A DNA stretch of 64,000 nt from Poecilobothrus nobilitatus (GCA_947095535.1 OX352773.1:35981398-36045397), one strand, 5' to 3'; counted from the first letter of the stretch, positions 12,906 to 25,477 are shown. Notes: generated by a model not told the origin, from the sequence alone. Numbers and translations: made by a program.

Positions 12906-14190
12906 AAAAGCGCACATTTCCAAAACTCAATACAAACTGTTTAGAATTGTGAATTGCACAAAAATTTGAAAATTTCATGTAATATGAAAAAACGTCAAAA
13001 TAGGACTTTTCTGGAATTTCAAGAGGCCGTAAGTCCGGAATCCTATATAACTAAGAAAAGCCGTTAACACACGTAAAAGTATATTATTGATCCTTTAATT
13101 TTCTTGTCTTGCCGAAGAAAAAGTTTTACAGGTGCCTAAGTTACAGGTGTCTAAAAATAGCAAATTTTTAATTTTTGAGGCGTAATAACTCTAAAATAGG
13201 GGGTGTTACCAAAAAATTTTCGGAGGAAACTTATACTAATTCTAAAAGTTCTTCCTTGTCTCAAAATTTGAGGTTCCTATCTAAAGGCGTGCCGGAGTTA
13301 TGAAAAAAGAAATTTCATGCAAAATGTGGTTTTCACATAACGGTAAATTTAAATAGTAAATTACAAAATATTACATAATTTTGATATTGTTTTATATAGA
13401 TAATAAAATTTTCGATCTTTTGGCGGTTTTAGATTGCAAAACTATTACGCAGAGCCTGAGATATATACATCTGAAAATGGGGCTTTTTCGCAATTTTGAA
13501 GAGCTGCAACTTTGGAACCCTTTACAACTAAAATAAACCTTTAACACACGTTAAAATATATTACTGTAGCTTTAATTTTTATATCCTGCAGTAGTAAAAT
13601 GTGTACAGGTTCCTAAATTACAGGTGTTTACAGGTGTTTAAAAATAGCAAATTTTCAATTTTTAAGCCCTAATAGCTCATGAACAGGGGGTGGTCCAAAA
13701 AATTTTCTGAGCAAACTTATACTAATTCGAGAAGTTCTTTCTTGCTCAAAATTTCAAGCCTCTATTTAAAAGCGTGCCGGAGTTATGAAAGTAGAAAAAT
13801 CATGCAAAATTTGGTTTTCACATAACGGTAAATTTAAATACTAAATTTAACAATATTGTATAATTTTGATATTAATTTACAAAGTTATACCTGTCGAATG
13901 ACGTTTTCAGATTGAAAAAATCTTAAGCACAACATAAGATATATGCATTTCAAAATAGGGCTTTTTCAAAGTTTGAGGGGCTGTAGCTCCGTAATGGATG
14001 GGGCTACATGAAAAAGTTGTTCCACAAAATTATTTTTTTTATGCGACCTACCCATGGTTAAAATTTTTTTTCTCTATCTTTAACGGTGTAGAAGTTTTGT
14101 AAACAGACGGACGGACGGACGGACGGACGGACGGACAGAGTGAAACTAATAAGCACATTTCTTCAAAATTTTTTTGGAAATGTGCTAAAA
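12906..14190. mobile_element. Repeat family R1, copy 1 (GCACATTTCC inverted ends)
   Basis: Perfect 14-bp terminal inverted repeats: GCACATTTCCAAAA at 12912-12925 and TTTTGGAAATGTGC at 14172-14185. The interior has two tandem units of ~485 bp; the landmark CATAACGGTAAATTTAAAT occurs at 13336 and again at 13821, each followed by related text. Near the right end lies (ACGG)7. No ORF. Related sequences at 14688-15251, 24935-25477 and ~56368-56560 share the left words and/or the GACGGAC tail, so this is a dispersed non-autonomous element. I cannot assign the superfamily. Confidence 0.65.
14107..14134 (+). repeat. (ACGG)7 microsatellite
   Basis: Seven perfect ACGG units inside the right part of the R1 element. 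It is one of the few GC-rich tracts in the window. Shorter GACGGAC runs sit at the same place in the related copies. Confidence 0.9.
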
Positions 14191-14687
14191 AGAAATTATA
14201 AAAATGTTTACTTAAAATTAAATTAAATTTGTCTTTAACATTAGTTGAAATATTAAAGTAATTTCACTTTTTATTGATATCTTGTTGGTATTCTATTTTA
14301 TTAAAATCAATTATGCCTCCTCTCAAATAATTCCAACGTACAATAAAAGAGGAAGCAATTACACATTTCTACATAATGGAAATGGATATTTTAAACTAAT
14401 TATGGAAAATTGTTTTGTTGTGAAAAATGATAAAATGTATTAAAATGTTTTCTCTCTTTTAGTAAAATTCTTTTCTACAATTTGTAACTATTCAAAAAGA
14501 ATCTTTTTAGGTTTGTTTCTAATTTACCTTTAACTCAGCCTTAATATCGTATTTCTTTTTCGTTTTCTATCTCCAATTTAGCTAAAGCTACATTAGTGTA
14601 AAGTAGTACTTCATTCCTAATATTTATGTAGCAGATTCAAAAAAAAACAAAAACCAAAGTAGTAATGCAAGACTAAAGGTTAGAGTT

Positions 14688-15251
14688 AAAGGCGCACATT
14701 TTTCAAAAGACAATAAAAACTGTTTAGAATTACGATTTGTACAAAAATTTGTAATTTTTCTTAGAATTTTATAATAAGATAAAATTGTTGATATAGAGAC
14801 ACTTTTTGTTAGTTTTAAAGAAACGCAATATTAATTAAGAAAAGTTCCTTAAAGTTAAATTAAAATTTAAGACATGTAAAAATATAATTATGTCGGAGCT
14901 TAAACATTTATGTGTTGTTAATGACGAATTTGCACAGCTGCCCAAATTATAGAAGTCTGAATTAGAAAATTTTCAATTTTTGATCCCTTATATTTCTTAA
15001 ACAATTGAGAAAGATCTTTCTTCTCTCAAAATTTTAACGATTTATCTAAAAGGAGGCTGGCGATATATAGGAAGTAAAATCTTGCAAAAGTTTGTTCCTG
15101 ACATCATTAATTTTTTTAAGACACCTAATCATGGTTAAAATTTCATTGTTCTAACTTAAACGATGTAGAAGTTTTATAAACAGACGGACGACAGACAGAG
15201 TGAATATGATAATTTTTCACACAACATTTTTATTGGAAAATATGATAAAAA
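14688..15251. mobile_element. Repeat family R1, copy 2 (shorter)
   Basis: It starts with GGCGCACATTTTTCAAAA and CTGTTTAGAATTACG, like the left end of copy 1. It has the landmark AGACGGACGACAGACAGAGTG near 15182 and ends ATTGGAAAATATGATAAAAAG. About 565 bp long, with only one internal unit, versus two in copy 1. No ORF. Confidence 0.55.
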
Positions 15252-15457
15252 GTACATACATACATATATATACATTATATCAATTATTTTTATATTATTA
15301 ATATTTGAAAAATCTATATATAATTATTATTTATGGTATTAAAAGAAAAAAAGAATTTAAAATAAAATAAAATAAATAAAATATCATATTAAGTAGGTAT
15401 AAATAAATATAATATTAACAAAATATGATATAGAAATGTAGAAATATTACAAAAAAA

Positions 15458-16512
15458 ACAAGTAAAAGTAACAGTAAGTCGATGCAACCGACTTATTTAT
15501 TCCCTACACCTAAAAAATTCAAATTAAATTAAAAATCCATAAGTTATTTTAGTTAAGTATTTAATATAACTAAGCTAAAAAAATAAATGCTTTTACAACC
15601 TTTGTACAAAATTTCAGATTTCTATCTTTATTAAATTCGAAAATATGTTTGTTAGGTTTTGGGAAGTGTGTGAAGGCACGCGGACCACCACCCCAATTCA
15701 TCTCAAATTTTAGAGACATCAACAGGGTAGAACATTCTTATATCAAATTTCAAGTTTATATATTTGTTAATTTCGAAGATAATCTTGTTTGGTTTTAGGA
15801 GTTGTGTGGCAGATACCCGAACAACCATTCTAATTCATCTTAAATTTTGGACAAATCAGGGATTCAGGAAACAACAGCCTCGTGTCAAATTTGAAGTTTC
15901 TATCTTTATTAATTTCGAAGATATGCTTGTTCGGTTTTGGGAGTTGTATGGGAGGTACCCGAACAACCGTTCCAATTCATCTCAAATTTTAGGCAAATCA
16001 GGGATTTAGGAAACAGCATCCTCGTATCAAATTTGAAGTTCCTATCTTTATTAATTTCGAAGATATGCATGTTCGGTTTTGGGAGTTGTATGAGAGGTAC
16101 CCGAACAGCTCCTCCAATTCATCTAAAATTTTGGGGATGTCAGGGATTCAGAAAAACACACCGTCGTACGAAATTTTAAGTTCCTATCTTTATTAATTTC
16201 GAAGATATGCGTATTCAGTTTTGGAAGTTGTATGGGAGGTACTCGAACGCATGGTCCGATTTCGTCCATTTACAATCCCCGCCTTACCTTAGTCATTGTT
16301 AACCTACAGTATAAATTTCATCAAGATAGCATCATTATTTTTTGAGTTATCGTGCGTACGGACGGACAGACGGGCGGACATCGCTAAATCGACTCAGGCG
16401 GTGATCCTGATTCAGAATATATATACATGTCTATACCTAACTCGCTTCCTTTTGGTGGTTACAAACACCATACCAAAGTTAATATACCCTATACTTAATG
16501 TGTAGGGTATAA
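15458..16512 (+). mobile_element. Helentron/DINE-like non-autonomous element, five internal units
   Basis: The left end has ACAAGTAAAAGTAACAG and the hairpin AAGTCG-ATGCAAC-CGACTT. The core contains five units marked by TTAATTTCGAAGATATG at about 15633, 15769, 15911, 16053 and 16195 (spacing 136 then 142, 142, 142). The right part carries CGGACGGACAGACGGGCGGAC and ends in the palindrome TATACCC...GGGTATA (~16484-16512). There is no transposase or RepHel ORF. The frames at 15764-16009, 15937-16179 and 16296-16505 are translations of the repeat. Hairpin ends plus tandem internal protomers match known Helentron/DINE-type elements of flies; that assignment is inference. A shorter inverted copy lies at 45674-46444. 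Confidence 0.6.
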
Positions 16513-17329
16513 AAATATAGATATACAATATTTTTGTATAAAGTATAATTGTATAAAGATTTGTTTTCAATATTATCAAACTTAAAAACAACAACTACCT
16601 ACTCTAAAAACTAATATTCGAAGAAAAAAAAAATTATTATTAATTTATCTATCACATTTTTATTTTTGTGGTTTAGAATCTTGACATTTTAATTTGAATT
16701 TATATATTTTTAAATCAATATATTAATTAGTTTTTATTAATCAGATTTTTTTTTATATTTTATTATGTTTATATTATTTTATGTATTTTGTAGTTGTTAT
16801 GTATGTAGTTTTTATTGTATTAGTCTATATTGTAATATAAAAATAATTAATAAATGAATAATTCTTGTATTAGATAATAGATGACGCACTAACATAATAT
16901 TTGTGTCCCATAATCGACTGATGTTGAGTAATCAACTTCTTAGTGAAAACAAAAATTCTGGAAACTGAAGTTAAGTTCAAAATTATTAAAAAAATTTACT
17001 TAATGTCCTATGCCTTTTATAATAGAAATTAAACCCACGAAAAAAAAAGTAATTTAATTATATTTTTACAAAAGAATTCATAATAATTGTTAAATAATTG
17101 ATTAAGTAGTTAATTAGAAAAAAAAATTACTTTATTACATTATTATAAGGCCAAAAGTATGTCATTATGATTTACTGAATTAGAATTTATAGAATAATAA
17201 ACATAAATAAAATTTTTTTTAGTTCTTGTTTTTATTCAATATATGTAAATAAAATATAATTAAGACTAACTAAAATTAAATTAAAATTTGTAAGTTTCAA
17301 AATGAAATAATTATATATGTATTACCATT

Positions 17330-18085
17330 TTGCATTTGTATTTTTGTATAAATTGCCAATTTCGCTATTGAAATTGAACATGTTTGTTCGACAGGTTCGA
17401 TTACCTGTCATACAACTTTATTTTACATGAGAATAACTGAGTACAGTTATACCTATAATGAAACTTGGTATCTGTAACTTTTTTCACAATGATTTAAGAT
17501 GTATGCCAACGATCTATGGAAAATTTATTTAGTCCAGTTCCGCAACTTCGTGAAACTGTTATATAACTTGCATATGAGATGAGCATAATTTAGTGTTTAT
17601 ATAAAACCTAGAATAAAAAAAATTTTCTTAAAAGAAGTTAGTTTTTATGCCAACGGCTTCTGCAAATTTGGTTAGTTTAGCTCAATAGTGTAGCTACAAA
17701 ACTTATATCATATATTGGTACTTAAAAAAGCTAGACATGTTAAAGTTTTATTGCAACAACTTCTGTAAAATATAGTTGGTATTGCCAGACGGAATCGAGT
17801 AACTGTCATACAATTCCGAAGTTTAAAAAAAATGTATTCGATACTGAATCAAGTCAAAAATCTGAAATTTTTGAAAAAGATGATTCATACGGGTATCCTT
17901 AAGTTGACACATGTCAACTCTACACTCCTCCCCGATAAATTTATTTGTGTATTACGGGACGAGATCGAGTATCTGTCATTAAGTTAAAAATCTGAAATTT
18001 TGTAAAAAATGATTCATGCGGGTATCATTAAATTAACACAAGTCAACTCTACACTCCTCCTCGATAAACTTATGTTCATAAATGA
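17330..18085 (+). repeat. Internally repeated family R2, copy 1
   Basis: The stretch is more complex than its flanks and contains two kinds of internal repeats. The word ATGCCAAC/TTGCAACAACTTCTG recurs at about 17502, 17647 and 17756. A ~130-bp direct repeat begins AAGTYAAAAATCTGAAATTT at 17851 and 17981, and both copies run into GTCAACTCTACACTCCTC. The left part (CTATTGAAATTGAAC...GACAGGTTCGA) matches 33345-33540 on the other strand. No ORF; the element class is unknown. Confidence 0.5.
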
Positions 18086-21000
18086 CCAAATTTTAATTTT
18101 TTAACAGCCAACAGAAAACTTTCCAATGAAATTCAAAAATAGTTACATTTTTAGCAACATCGGCAAAACAATGCTTTAATTTTTCCAATTTGATTTGATT
18201 TTAATAGTAATTTAAATTTCTTTACAGATCCAAATCAACTCATTAATATTTCAACGAGAGATTTATTTTTAAACTTGTTAAAATAATTGTTATTTTTTAA
18301 TTAACTGATCTGTACTGATGCAATTTTTCTCTAGTTTAATTCTCTAATAATTTTTTAATATTAAACTGATTTATTTTATTTACTGCTTTATTTTAATTGA
18401 TAATATAATAAATTATATAATAATTAATTGATATTTAGTTTTTTAGTACTTTATTTTTCTATTTTCGATTCATTTAAAATTTATTTAAATGACAAAACCA
18501 TAAAAATTTTTGGAATATTGTTTTTTTTTGTTACTCTACGAGTATTTAACCAAAAACTTCTATTATGTAACAAATTCTAACTTTATATATAATCGTATAT
18601 AATAAATATACATGTATATAATTTACATATTTTGAAGAAGAAAAAAAAAAAAAAAATTAAATAAAAAAAAAAAAAAAATACATTTTATTTTTTTGCGGGC
18701 CTTATTAAAACAACAACAATACAAATAATTCTGAAACGTTTCAAGAAATTTTATTTTTTCGTCGTATTTTGTATATTACTAACTGTAAATATATGTATAT
18801 GTATATGCATGGATATATGTATAGCTATCCTTGATATACATAACTAACATTGCACAAGGGGACAATTTTAATTTTGTTTTTTGTTTTTTTTTGTGAATAT
18901 TTTTTTGTCGTCTTTGGAGTTTGGAAAATGGCATTCGTGTGCATCGTACTGAATTTTTTCAACATTTTCTTTAATTTTTTTTTATTTATTTATTTTTTGT
19001 TTTTTTTTTTGTTATTTTATTTTATTTTATTTTAATATAGGAATGAGGAACAGAAGGAATCGGTTTGACGTGATGTTTTAGTTTTGCTGAAATGGAAGAG
19101 AAAAAATTTTTTTTTGTTTTTGCATTATTATTTTGTTTTTGTTTTTTTGGTATCATGCAGCAGAAGTTATTATGTGAATTTCAAGGATTTCTTTATTTTT
19201 TTATTTTTTATTATTTTACCTTAACTTAATTCTTTTACTTAGTGCAGTATATGTAAGAATATTCAAGTCATCTACATTAAATGTACTAGTTTTTATAAAT
19301 GGTCATAGGTACATTGATAATTTTTGATATTTTACCAAAGTTAAAGGATGGAAAAGGGATTTTTTTTGTTAGTTAGGTTGAATAGTTTAAATAAATATAG
19401 GAATTACTTGAAATTTGATCTAAAATTAGGATTTTGTATTGAAAAACAAACTGGAAAAATTTAACTTTTATTAAGATCTAATTGTATGTGCCTGAAAGAG
19501 AGTGACGAATGGCAAGGATTGCAATAAAAGAAAAAAAAATTATTTACTAAATTTTAAATGTATATTGTATAGGTTTATTAATTATAAGTAAAATATACTA
19601 CAAAATTAATGTGCCTTTTTTATTTGTTCTAAGAACTGAAAATTTTTTAACTTTACCTATTCATATGAAAAATCTGCTTATTATTTCCTGTTTCCTTTAA
19701 AAGAAAATTTAAATGTCTTTCGATTGTACTCAAAATTATTGTAATTATTAAAAGATTTTTTTTTTGAAATTGCAATATTATCGAAATATATCTGATAACA
19801 TCCAATTTCTATTTGAGGTATTTTATATTACGTTATATTATATATATAACATTATCTGGTCAAATTCAGGTATTTACTAAATATTCTTAGGTATTTACTA
19901 AATATATTCGGAAAAATGTTCAGATTTTTTTTTGTATTTCAGAGTTTTACTAAATGAATTCAGATTTTTACTAAATCCTAATTTAATCAATATGTTTTCC
20001 CTTATTGGTGAAAACCACAAACTTTCACTGGGGTTATTTAAACTTTGATCATCTGTTTTCTCAAAGTTGATTAAAACAAAAAACATTAACGTTGATTGGG
20101 GCATATTACTTAGTTATTCTAACTTTGACGCTTTTTTCTTAATATTTTTATGCTGGTCAAAGTTAACTTTCACCATTTGGTTTTTATCATAAAACACATA
20201 TTTTCACTTTTATTTTTATATTAGGATATAAGAACTCATGGCCGGAGTTCTTACTTTTGCAAAAATTTCTATTCTATCTAAAATAGGTATATCTATAGCT
20301 ACTTTAATTTTTACTTTACACTTTTAATGTTAAAAAGTGGTCAAAGTTAGACAAGTCGACGGTAAATATTTTTCAGAATTTTTGCATGTTTCTCAATAGA
20401 AAGTTTTTAATTTTTAAAATTTAAAAATGTTTATGATTTTTATAAAGTTGTTGTAAGGTTTAATTAAGTTTCATTTGGGTTTCAATGAGATTGAAAAGCA
20501 TTTTATTATTGAAGACATTTCAAGCATTTAAAATAAATAAAAGAACATATTTTTAGCTTTGTTTTTACTATTTAAATTAACAAAATATCTGTAAATTTTA
20601 AGGAAATGTACTTTTTATAAATCCTTAATTTTAGCACAAAAAATTTATAAAAGAAAAATTCTTATATTATTAGATTATTTTTTTTTGTACAAAACTTTCT
20701 ATTATACAAGTGATTACTAACCATCATATAAAATACCGTAAAATAAAAATGTCCTCTTTCTTTGGACATTCATTTTTGTTTTGTCGTAATATGATAAAAG
20801 AAAATTAAACAGAACCAAAAAAATAAAAATAAAAATAAAAAAAAAAGACAAAAACGATGTGTGCTGACTAAATTATAAGTGAATAAGCAGTATAAAAGAT
20901 ATATTAAAGATGAGAAAGGGAGAAAGAGAAAGAGGGAGAAAATTAAAAACAAAAAATTGACGTGCAAAAGAATTTTTTATTAAAGTTTTATAAAAGTAAA

Positions 21001-21536
21001 TGTGTATAAGTATATCATATATATGTACTAAATGAATTTGTATATGTTTATGTAATTACAATCAATGACAAAAATAAAGAAAGATATTTGATTTTTTTTA
21101 TTTTTTTTTGTTTTATTTAGGTATATTATTTTGTACTTTGCTAAATACAGTAATTTAAAGTAATATTTGTTTTTTTTTTTTGTATAGAACCGGTTTAGAG
21201 TTAGAATTCTTGTAAGAATTGATAATTGAAAAAACGGAAAACCGAAAGACCTTTTTAAGGAGAAAATAAAAATATTTTTCTTTATGGTGTGACAATAGTG
21301 TTACCCATGGTTGTCAGTTTTTAGTCTTTTTTTGTTTTTGTACTATCAGTCCTTTATAACTGATAAAGTGAATTCTTTAGTCAATCAATATATGCACAAT
21401 TTTAACTAAATTGAAACAGCTAAATGGAATTAATAAAAAAATTTGTTCTAAGCTCTGTTTAAGGTAATACAAATTTGTTTCAAAAATCTAAAGAACCAAA
21501 ATAAAAAAAAAACTTTTATAAGACATTCGCACTGCA
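18086..21536. other. AT-rich noncoding DNA
   Basis: No supported gene. Open frames at 18850-19035, 19898-20104 and 20770-20967 are dominated by Phe/Leu/Lys from homopolymers. One tidy hairpin stands out at 20229-20253 (TAAGAACTC, 7-nt loop, GAGTTCTTA). Confidence 0.6.
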
Positions 21537-21695
21537 ATGAATTATCAATTCGGCAAGAAAAAGGATCAACTTTTTTTTCAAGAACAAATGCTTGCCAAAA
21601 ACAGTAAAATCGGATGTACCATTCAGGAATACTTAGAGAACAACAGACAAACGTGTTTTTCCCACTTTATGTATATCAACGTTAGAATTTATTAA
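21537..21695 (+). CDS. 52-codon ORF of coding-like composition, function unknown
   Basis: An ATG at 21537 opens a 52-aa frame ending at TAA 21693-21695. Its sequence is visibly less AT-rich than its neighbours and encodes a balanced, hydrophilic protein: it starts MNYQFGKKKDQLFFQEQM, has a middle segment AKNSKIGCTIQEYLENNRQ and two cysteines, with no Phe/Lys homopolymer bias. There is no signal peptide or transmembrane segment. The frame is open for five codons upstream of the ATG, back to a TAA. A weak acceptor (TTTTATAAG) precedes it, so it could be a start exon, an internal exon or a fossil of a mobile-element protein. I do not recognise the family. Support is composition only. Confidence 0.3.
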   Translation: MNYQFGKKKDQLFFQEQMLAKNSKIGCTIQEYLENNRQTCFSHFMYINVRIY

Positions 21696-22897
21696 TGTAT
21701 AATACCTATAAGTTTTTTTTTTTTGGTTTGGCTTACTTAAATTTTTCCTGATAAATATTACAGTAGTAGACTATATCTTTTTTTTTTGTTTTGTGTCATC
21801 AAATGTATATGCAATGCATAAATAAATGTAGGTAAAGATAATAAAATTCAAAAAAAAGAAAAAAGGAATTCATTTTTGGTTATATAATATTGTATGTAAT
21901 ACGCCAAGTACTTGGTTTACACATTTATTGAATCGCAAAAAAAAAAAAAAAAACCAATAAAAAAAAATTATTTGGTTTGGGTTGAATTACCAATGTACCC
22001 TGTCCGTATGGAATAAACTGACAATTTCAAAAATGATTATGAAGCACATATATGCATGTATATATTGTATATATATATATATATTATATGTTCATTTAAA
22101 AGTATCGAAAAAAATGGATATTCGATATTTCGATATTATCAGGTTTTCATAAAGAATAAAAAGAAAAAAAAAACCAATTTAAAATGTAACATGTGTTCAA
22201 AGGTGAAGGAATAATATAGGATAAGTAGATTTCATCCTTTGATTCTTTATTTTGTTTTGACTTGGTTTTTTGTCCTGTCATTTATTTGTTTTATTTAAAT
22301 GGTATTGGAAAGGGTAAATAAAATTAAATTGTACGTGTATACTTTAATGATGAATAAAGTCTCATATACAAATAAAATAAATAAAAAGCATATCAATTTT
22401 TAAGTACTTTAAACTTTAATATTGCAAAAAAAAATTTTTTTTTTTTATATTTAATTTTTAAAATTTTCCAAAATGGTCTTTTATTGGCTTGACCATGAAC
22501 CTTAAATATTTTTTTTCTTTTTTTTTTCACAATTTTATATTTTGTGATTATGATAATTGCATTTAAAATAAATAAAATATTTTGTTAGCTAAAAAGGCTT
22601 TTTTTTTAGTATTTTTTAAGAAATTTGGAGCGATTAATTTTATGAAATTTTATTTTATTTATTTCATTCATTAATTTAATTCATTGTTGTATATCAAGCG
22701 CGTAAGGTGATAAAACTCTATATAATATTTTTAGCAAAATGAAATTTTTTTCCATAAAATGAAAAAAAAAACAGAAAATTACATAATTAATGTTGTATAG
22801 AGTTTTTATAAGCGTTTAAGTCAATTAAAATTTTTTCACTTGGAATTTTTATAAGATTTTATTAGTTTTTTTTTTATTTTTTGTTGTTTTTTGGTAG

Positions 22898-22960
22898 GTG
22901 GGATTGACCACTATTCTTACAACAAGACCTTGCGACCTATTCTACATTACAACTCCATGA
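22898..22960 (+). other. Candidate terminal exon
   Basis: A long pyrimidine tract and acceptor (TGTTGTTTTTTGGTAG) end at 22897. The following ~110 bp are clearly GC-richer than the surroundings. In the frame starting at the first base it reads VGLTTILTTRPCDLFYITTP and then TGA (22958-22960), which would be a C-terminal exon. In another frame it stays open to 23082, beginning GIDHYSYNKTLRPILHYNSM. No nearby donor suits an internal exon. Strand and acceptor support an exon; the identity is unknown. A conserved noncoding element is the alternative. Confidence 0.3.
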
Positions 22961-24290
22961 CATACTTGTTTATCACTGCCATTCATCGAATCAGTCAATG
23001 TTTTTTTACTTTTATGTCTTTATTTCATAAAAATATTCAGGTTCTAAAATTATTTTCGTACCTATTTAAAATATTTTTTTAACGGATTAAATTCTAATAG
23101 CAGTAAAATTAATGCGACATAATAAGTAAAAATTTATTTAAAATTGTTGAACTTGCCATTTTAATTCATCGACAAATGTATCCTCGACAAATTCCTATTT
23201 TGTAGTTTTTTTTTTTTTTGGATAAACATACCTACATATGTATATGATTAAAATTTAATACATGATATATCCTTTTAAGTTAAATTTAATAATAAAAGAG
23301 GTGAAATTTAACATAAAAATTGAATATGTTAGGGATATTCTAAAATTGTTAAAAAAAAAATGATACGTAAAAAGAAAAGTGTTATTAAGTAGATATCATA
23401 TAAGAAGAATCAGAAGAAAAATAAAACTGAATCTATACCTACCTACCAGACGAGAATTTTAAATTTATTTCTATTTCTTTTTTTTTCAGCTTTAACATTC
23501 ATAATATGTAAAATATAAACTATATATTTGAATCTTAAAGTTAAAAAATTTTATATTTGAAATTTTTTACTCAGATATGTTACAGCAATTCTAACAATGT
23601 TGAGGTGTATTTTTTTTTGCTTTTTTTTTGAGGAAGAAAGTGAAAAAAAAAGAAAAGGTAAATTTTGGTATTACTTATCAGTTGTAAGACATTCCTTTTG
23701 AATAACATTTTTCATATCAGAATTTTTTTTTTTATGTGTCACTCGATAGAAAATAGTCGTTTGTCTTTCTTTTCCTTTTTTCACTTCAAAATTTCAAAAT
23801 TGTCGTTTCTTATTTTAAATATTAAAAAAATGTATATTTTTCTTTTTGGTTTGTGACTTGAAATGAATTTTCTGTTTTGAATTTAATTTTTTTTTCTTTC
23901 ATTTTTTGAATTTAAAAAAAAAAATTTAAAATTTTTTTTTTTTTGATGGAACTGGAACTGATTAAATCATGGATGTAAATTTTTTTTTTCTTTTTGGTTT
24001 CGGTTTCTTGATAAAATATTATGTGACATTTTCAAATAATTTGAAATTTTTTTTGATTTTCTTTATGTTGAATATTTTAATGTCAGTTCATGTTAAAAAA
24101 TATTAATTTTGGAGTAGTAGTATAGTATAGTATAGATTTAAATAAGTATAGTAGTATAGATTTAAATTCAAAATAAATTTAATTAAACAGAGTTACTGAT
24201 ATCTACCGGTTCTATACTATAGATGAACTTCACTTTTTCTTATATTTTGAGAAACCGTTTTGTCAGTCTTTTAAACCATAATATTTTTAT
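22961..24290. other. AT-rich noncoding DNA with a TATAG tandem
   Basis: Apart from the exon-like island just before it, this stretch is T-rich. An imperfect tandem of TAGTATAGTATAGATTTAAAT units lies at about 24116-24172. The frame at 23665-23856 is low complexity. No gene seen. Confidence 0.6.
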
Positions 24291-24483
24291 TAATTTTTTT
24301 TTTAATGCATTTTTCTGCCACATAAATGTGGATAGGAAATTACACAGCCTTTTCTGTTCAGGCGTGGCTGTAAATGTCGTAAGGGGGAATAACTCTTATG
24401 ACATGTGTGGGATTCGAACCCACACTCCCTCGGTGTTTACAGCGTATTTTATACGCTTTTACCTTCTAGGCCACCGAAACCCC
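24291..24483 (-). mobile_element. tRNA-derived SINE, copy 1
   Basis: Read on the minus strand from 24483, the head is GGGGTTTCGGTGGCCTAGAA with A box TGGCCTAGAAGG, followed by B box GGTTCGAATCC. The body contains the words CCTTACGACATTTACAGCCA, AGGCTGTGTAATTTCC and ACATTTATGTGGCAG, and the tail is A-rich. Three more copies with the same architecture occur in the window, all on the minus strand. RNA polymerase III would transcribe it from the internal boxes. The frames at 24223-24486 and 24405-24632 are translations of it. The flanking TAATTT words could be a short target-site duplication but are weak. Confidence 0.8.
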
Positions 24484-24934
24484 TAATTTATTTTTCTGTT
24501 TTAAAAGCATTTTTTTTTTTCAGATTTTCTTCTAGATTGTTCAATTATGAACAAATAATGAATAAACGTTATTTTATTACCTTTGTGCAGTTTAAGCATA
24601 ATACTGCTGATTTATTCGAAAGATTATGTTGAACAATCATATATTTTTAAGGAAATAGAATTATTAAGCTTGTTATAGTTACGATAGTTATGATTATTAA
24701 TGAAAGTCTTAACAAAAAAATTTTCGTTTTCTAAAAAAACATAAAATGATTTTATATCTGTTAGATGATATTCGTTCACTTGGCAACTTCCATTTTTAAA
24801 TTGGTATTTAGAAACGTTCTGCATTACAAAAAATTCATTTAGCAAAAAGGTATTTGATAAAAAGAACACTTAACAATATAATATTTGGCAAATAAGTGGT
24901 AGTTCTCCAGTGTAACGTACCTATTACATTTGGA

Positions 24935-25477
24935 AGTTACAGGTTTCTAAAAATTTTCAATTTTTGACTTTTAATAGTTCTTAAATAGGGGGAGTTATGA
25001 TGCAACTGATGCTAATTCTGAAAATTTCAAGGTGTATTTAAAGTTTTATCTAAAAGCATTGTGAGATGTGAATGCAAAAAAGTTTCGGAAAATTGTGTTT
25101 TCACATAACGGTCAATTTAAATATTAAATTGTAAAAAATTGTATAATTGATTTATAAAGCTAAAAATATATTCTGTCATTTAGCGATTTTAGATTTAGAA
25201 AAATTTTAAGTAGGAACTGAGATATACAAATTTGAAAAAAGGACAATTTTGAATTGCTGTAGCACCGTAATAGGTGGGGTTTTATAAAAATTTTCTACCA
25301 TATTAATTTTTTTAAGAGGCAATTTTACTGGTTTCCGATTTGATTGATAAAAACTTTTAAAGAAATCATTTTTTCATTGTCCTATTTTAAACTGTGTAAG
25401 GGTTTTGTATACAGATGAACGGACGTACTGAGTAAAATTAATAAACCCAATTTTTTTTTTGAAAATATGCTAAAAAG
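24935..25477 (+). mobile_element. Repeat family R1, copy 3 (5' truncated)
   Basis: It shares TTACAGGTTTCTAAAAATTTT, AATAGGGGGAGTTATG and TTTTCACATAACGGTCAATTTAAAT with the interior of copy 1. It ends GAAAATATGCTAAAAAG, like the right end. The left terminal repeat is missing and the ACGG run is reduced to GGACGTAC. A decayed, non-coding copy. Confidence 0.55.

Noticed and set aside
15764..16594. Overlapping frames with repeated peptide words (FEVSIFINFEDMLVRF)
   Set aside because: They translate the 142-bp protomers of the Helentron-like element; the periodicity is of DNA, not protein.
21980..22022. GC-enriched spot around CCAATGTACCCTGTCCGTATGG
   Set aside because: No splice sites and only 12-20 codons open in any frame.
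24223..24632. Frames containing GIRTHTPSVFTAYF
   Set aside because: They are translations of the SINE head and body, and the same peptide words recur at 31717-31899.
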